Assembly: GCF_020911925.1 (NCBI RefSeq)
Contig: NZ_CP087134.1
Coordinates: forward strand, 2,232,001 to 2,296,000
Source: Flavobacterium cupriresistens
GTDB taxonomy: Bacteria; Bacteroidota; Bacteroidia; Flavobacteriales; Flavobacteriaceae
Direction of reading: 5' to 3'
Length of the DNA stretch: 64,000 bases
Part shown: positions 62,745-64,000 of the stretch, one piece after another
Numbering within the stretch: the first letter of the stretch is position 1
How the letters are laid out: the number at the start of each line of letters is the position of its first letter
Program-made: the position numbers and the translations under genes
The notes under the pieces: generated by a model
What the model was told of the DNA's origin: nothing
What the model saw: the letters and a program-made list of their open reading frames with translations, nothing else
Databases searched by the model: none

Positions 62745-63296
62745 TTATTTTAAAGCATCTAAAGCTACATTCAATTCCAGAACATTAACTGTTGAAGGTC
62801 CGACAACGGCCGTATTAATTTTAGATTCAACCAAGGCCTTTACTTTTTCTTCAGGCAATTTTCTTTCTTTGGCGATACGTTTTACCTGAATTAAAGCGCC
62901 TTGTGGAGAAATATTCGGATCCAGTCCGCTTCCGGATGCTGTAACCATATCAGCGGGAATTTCAGATTTTCTTAAGTACGGGTGTACAATCAAGAAAGTA
63001 TCAATTCTTTTCTGAACCAAAGCCAAGTACTCTTTGTTATCGGCTGCTTTGTTGCTTCCGCCACTTCCTGCAGCATTATAATCTACAGCCGAAGGCCTTC
63101 CCCAGAAATAATTGGACTTATCGAATTTCTGACCTATTTTTTGGTAACCAACCACTTTTCCGTTAACCGAAATAGTTTCTCCTTTCCCTTGATTTGGAGC
63201 AAATTGAGCAATTCCGTAAACAGCCAAAGGATAGACAACGGCGAATAAAACCACTATTAAAAGAGTGAATTTTAGTATTGAGAATATATTTTTCAT
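62745..63296 (-). CDS. kdpC: Potassium-transporting ATPase subunit C
   Basis: A 183-residue subunit with a single N-terminal transmembrane helix (about residues 7-29) and the conserved motifs YFWGRPSAVDYNAAGSGGSN, ASGSGLDPNISPQGA and a C-terminal LNVALDAL. KdpC stabilises the KdpB catalytic subunit in the high-affinity K+ uptake complex. It is preceded by kdpB after a 123-bp repeat-bearing gap and followed by the porin gene. Confidence 0.96.
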   Translation of the reverse strand: MKNIFSILKFTLLIVVLFAVVYPLAVYGIAQFAPNQGKGETISVNGKVVGYQKIGQKFDKSNYFWGRPSAVDYNAAGSGGSNKAADNKEYLALVQKRIDTFLIVHPYLRKSEIPADMVTASGSGLDPNISPQGALIQVKRIAKERKLPEEKVKALVESKINTAVVGPSTVNVLELNVALDALK

Positions 63297-63316
63297 TTTG
63301 TTTTTTTATTTTTTAA

Positions 63317-63415
63317 GATTCTAAGAGACTAAGTGTCTAAACAGCTGAAATTTTTCGGGGGACATGCAGATTTGGGTTCTCAGTGACTTAGCAACTCAGA
63401 GTCTCAGAATCTTTT
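63317..63415. repeat. Palindromic spacer repeat between kdpB and kdpC
   Basis: AAGATTCTAAGAGACTAAG (63319-63337) is an imperfect inverted copy of CTCAGAGTCTCAGAATCTT (63394 on). It is related to the outer arms at 47360-47660. It breaks the usually tight kdpB-kdpC junction. Confidence 0.7.
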
Positions 63416-63419
63416 TTAG

Positions 63420-64000
63420 TTACATAAACAGCGCTACCAATAAATCAATTAATTTAATTCCGATAAAAGGGACAATCAGACCACCTAAACCATAAATCAA
63501 CAAGTTTCTTTTTAGAATTGCACTTGCACCAATTGGTTTGTAATCAACACCCCTTAAAGCAAGCGGAATTAATATTGGAATAATAACCGCATTAAAAATC
63601 ACCGCCGATAAAATGGCGCTTTCAGGACTGTGCAGTCGCATAATGTTTAAACCTTCAAGAGCAGGAATCGCTGTAATAAAAAGGGCAGGGACAATAGCAA
63701 AATATTTAGCAACGTCATTGGCGATAGAGAAGGTGGTAAGCGTTCCTCGAGTCATTAATAACTGTTTTCCGATTTCGATGATCTCAATTAATTTGGTTGG
63801 ATCATTGTCCAGATCGACCATGTTTCCTGCTTCTTTGGCGGCTTGTGTTCCGCTGTTCATTGCCACACCAACATTAGCTTGAGCAAGTGCCGGTGCATCA
63901 TTGGTACCGTCACCCATCATGGCAACAAGTTTGCCTTGATTTTGTTCGTTTTTAATGTAGTTCATTTTATCCTCCGGTTTCGCCTCAGCAATAAAATCAT
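63420..64000 (-). CDS. kdpB: Potassium-transporting ATPase subunit B, C-terminal part (cut by window end)
   Basis: The frame stays open to the right edge; ATG 63965 is internal (it reads [18 protein letters not shown] across it). The visible part holds the P-type ATPase hinge motif [21 protein letters not shown] and the last membrane helices, ending at LLVALFM. KdpB hydrolyses ATP to drive K+ uptake by KdpA. The kdpA gene and the phosphorylated Asp motif must lie beyond the window. Confidence 0.96.
   Translation of the reverse strand, partial: DFIAEAKPEDKMNYIKNEQNQGKLVAMMGDGTNDAPALAQANVGVAMNSGTQAAKEAGNMVDLDNDPTKLIEIIEIGKQLLMTRGTLTTFSIANDVAKYFAIVPALFITAIPALEGLNIMRLHSPESAILSAVIFNAVIIPILIPLALRGVDYKPIGASAILKRNLLIYGLGGLIVPFIGIKLIDLLVALFM

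Overview
The window comes from a member of the Flavobacteriaceae, most likely the genus Flavobacterium. The evidence is low GC, many matches to the Bacteroidetes -7 promoter element TAnnTTTG, near absence of Shine-Dalgarno sequences except a perfect one in front of rpsU, and a gene set (DUF2851, DUF3467 behind rpoC, a 754-residue mitochondrial-type aconitase beside AcnB) typical of that family. No rRNA, CRISPR array, prophage or transposase gene was seen.

Layout. 1-6200: the end of a DnaQ-like exonuclease, DUF2851, PspC and helix-hairpin-helix proteins, an amino-acid permease, an acyl-CoA dehydrogenase and rpsU. 6200-22000: a 92-bp tandem repeat, xerC-hpf, then the core expression locus tRNA-Thr/Tyr/Thr, tuf, tRNA-Trp, secE, nusG, rplK-A-J-L, rpoB, rpoC and a DUF3467 gene. 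22000-36500: repeat-rich spacers around a Cys-motif membrane protein, prfC, an archaeal-like GH13 alpha-amylase lipoprotein, a SurA-like isomerase, a MoxR ATPase and two unrelated aconitases in a row. 36500-48200: a Crp-headed operon, a LysM/NlpC cell-wall hydrolase, a histidine kinase with response regulator, a secreted alpha/beta hydrolase, a Tam-like methyltransferase, a small lipoprotein, a second permease and DUF1810. 48350-55610: a DNA damage/mutagenesis cassette, alkB <- exonuclease-GIY-YIG fusion <- dnaE2 <- dinB, with a divergent LexA-like XRE-S24 repressor. 55600-59850: a SRPBCC-ArsR-DinB-superfamily operon, PAP2 phosphatase and a PAS/HAMP histidine kinase. 60200-64000: a kdp potassium-uptake locus (kdpB part, kdpC, porin, kdpD N-terminal half).

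How the genes work together. The centre is a nearly continuous translation and transcription operon. The damage cassette pairs two error-prone polymerases, a nuclease and an alkylation-reversal dioxygenase with a repressor that has an Ala-Gly cleavage site and a Ser/Lys pair at LexA-like spacing, so it looks like a compact SOS regulon. The kdp locus has a split sensor: the KdpD/Usp module is one gene and a membrane histidine kinase is the next, separated by a near-triplicated 139-bp repeat that carries the kinase 5' end.

The other striking layer is the spacers. They hold several families of palindromic or tandem repeats (CACGCAGATTT hairpins, CCTGACAG hairpins, TTCGGCTTCGCTCAG pairs, CTCAGAATCTTAG palindromes, TTTGGAATTTGG tandems, and a pair of possible MITE-like elements). 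Many recur in distant spacers. All functional statements rest on motifs and context read by eye; no database search was run.
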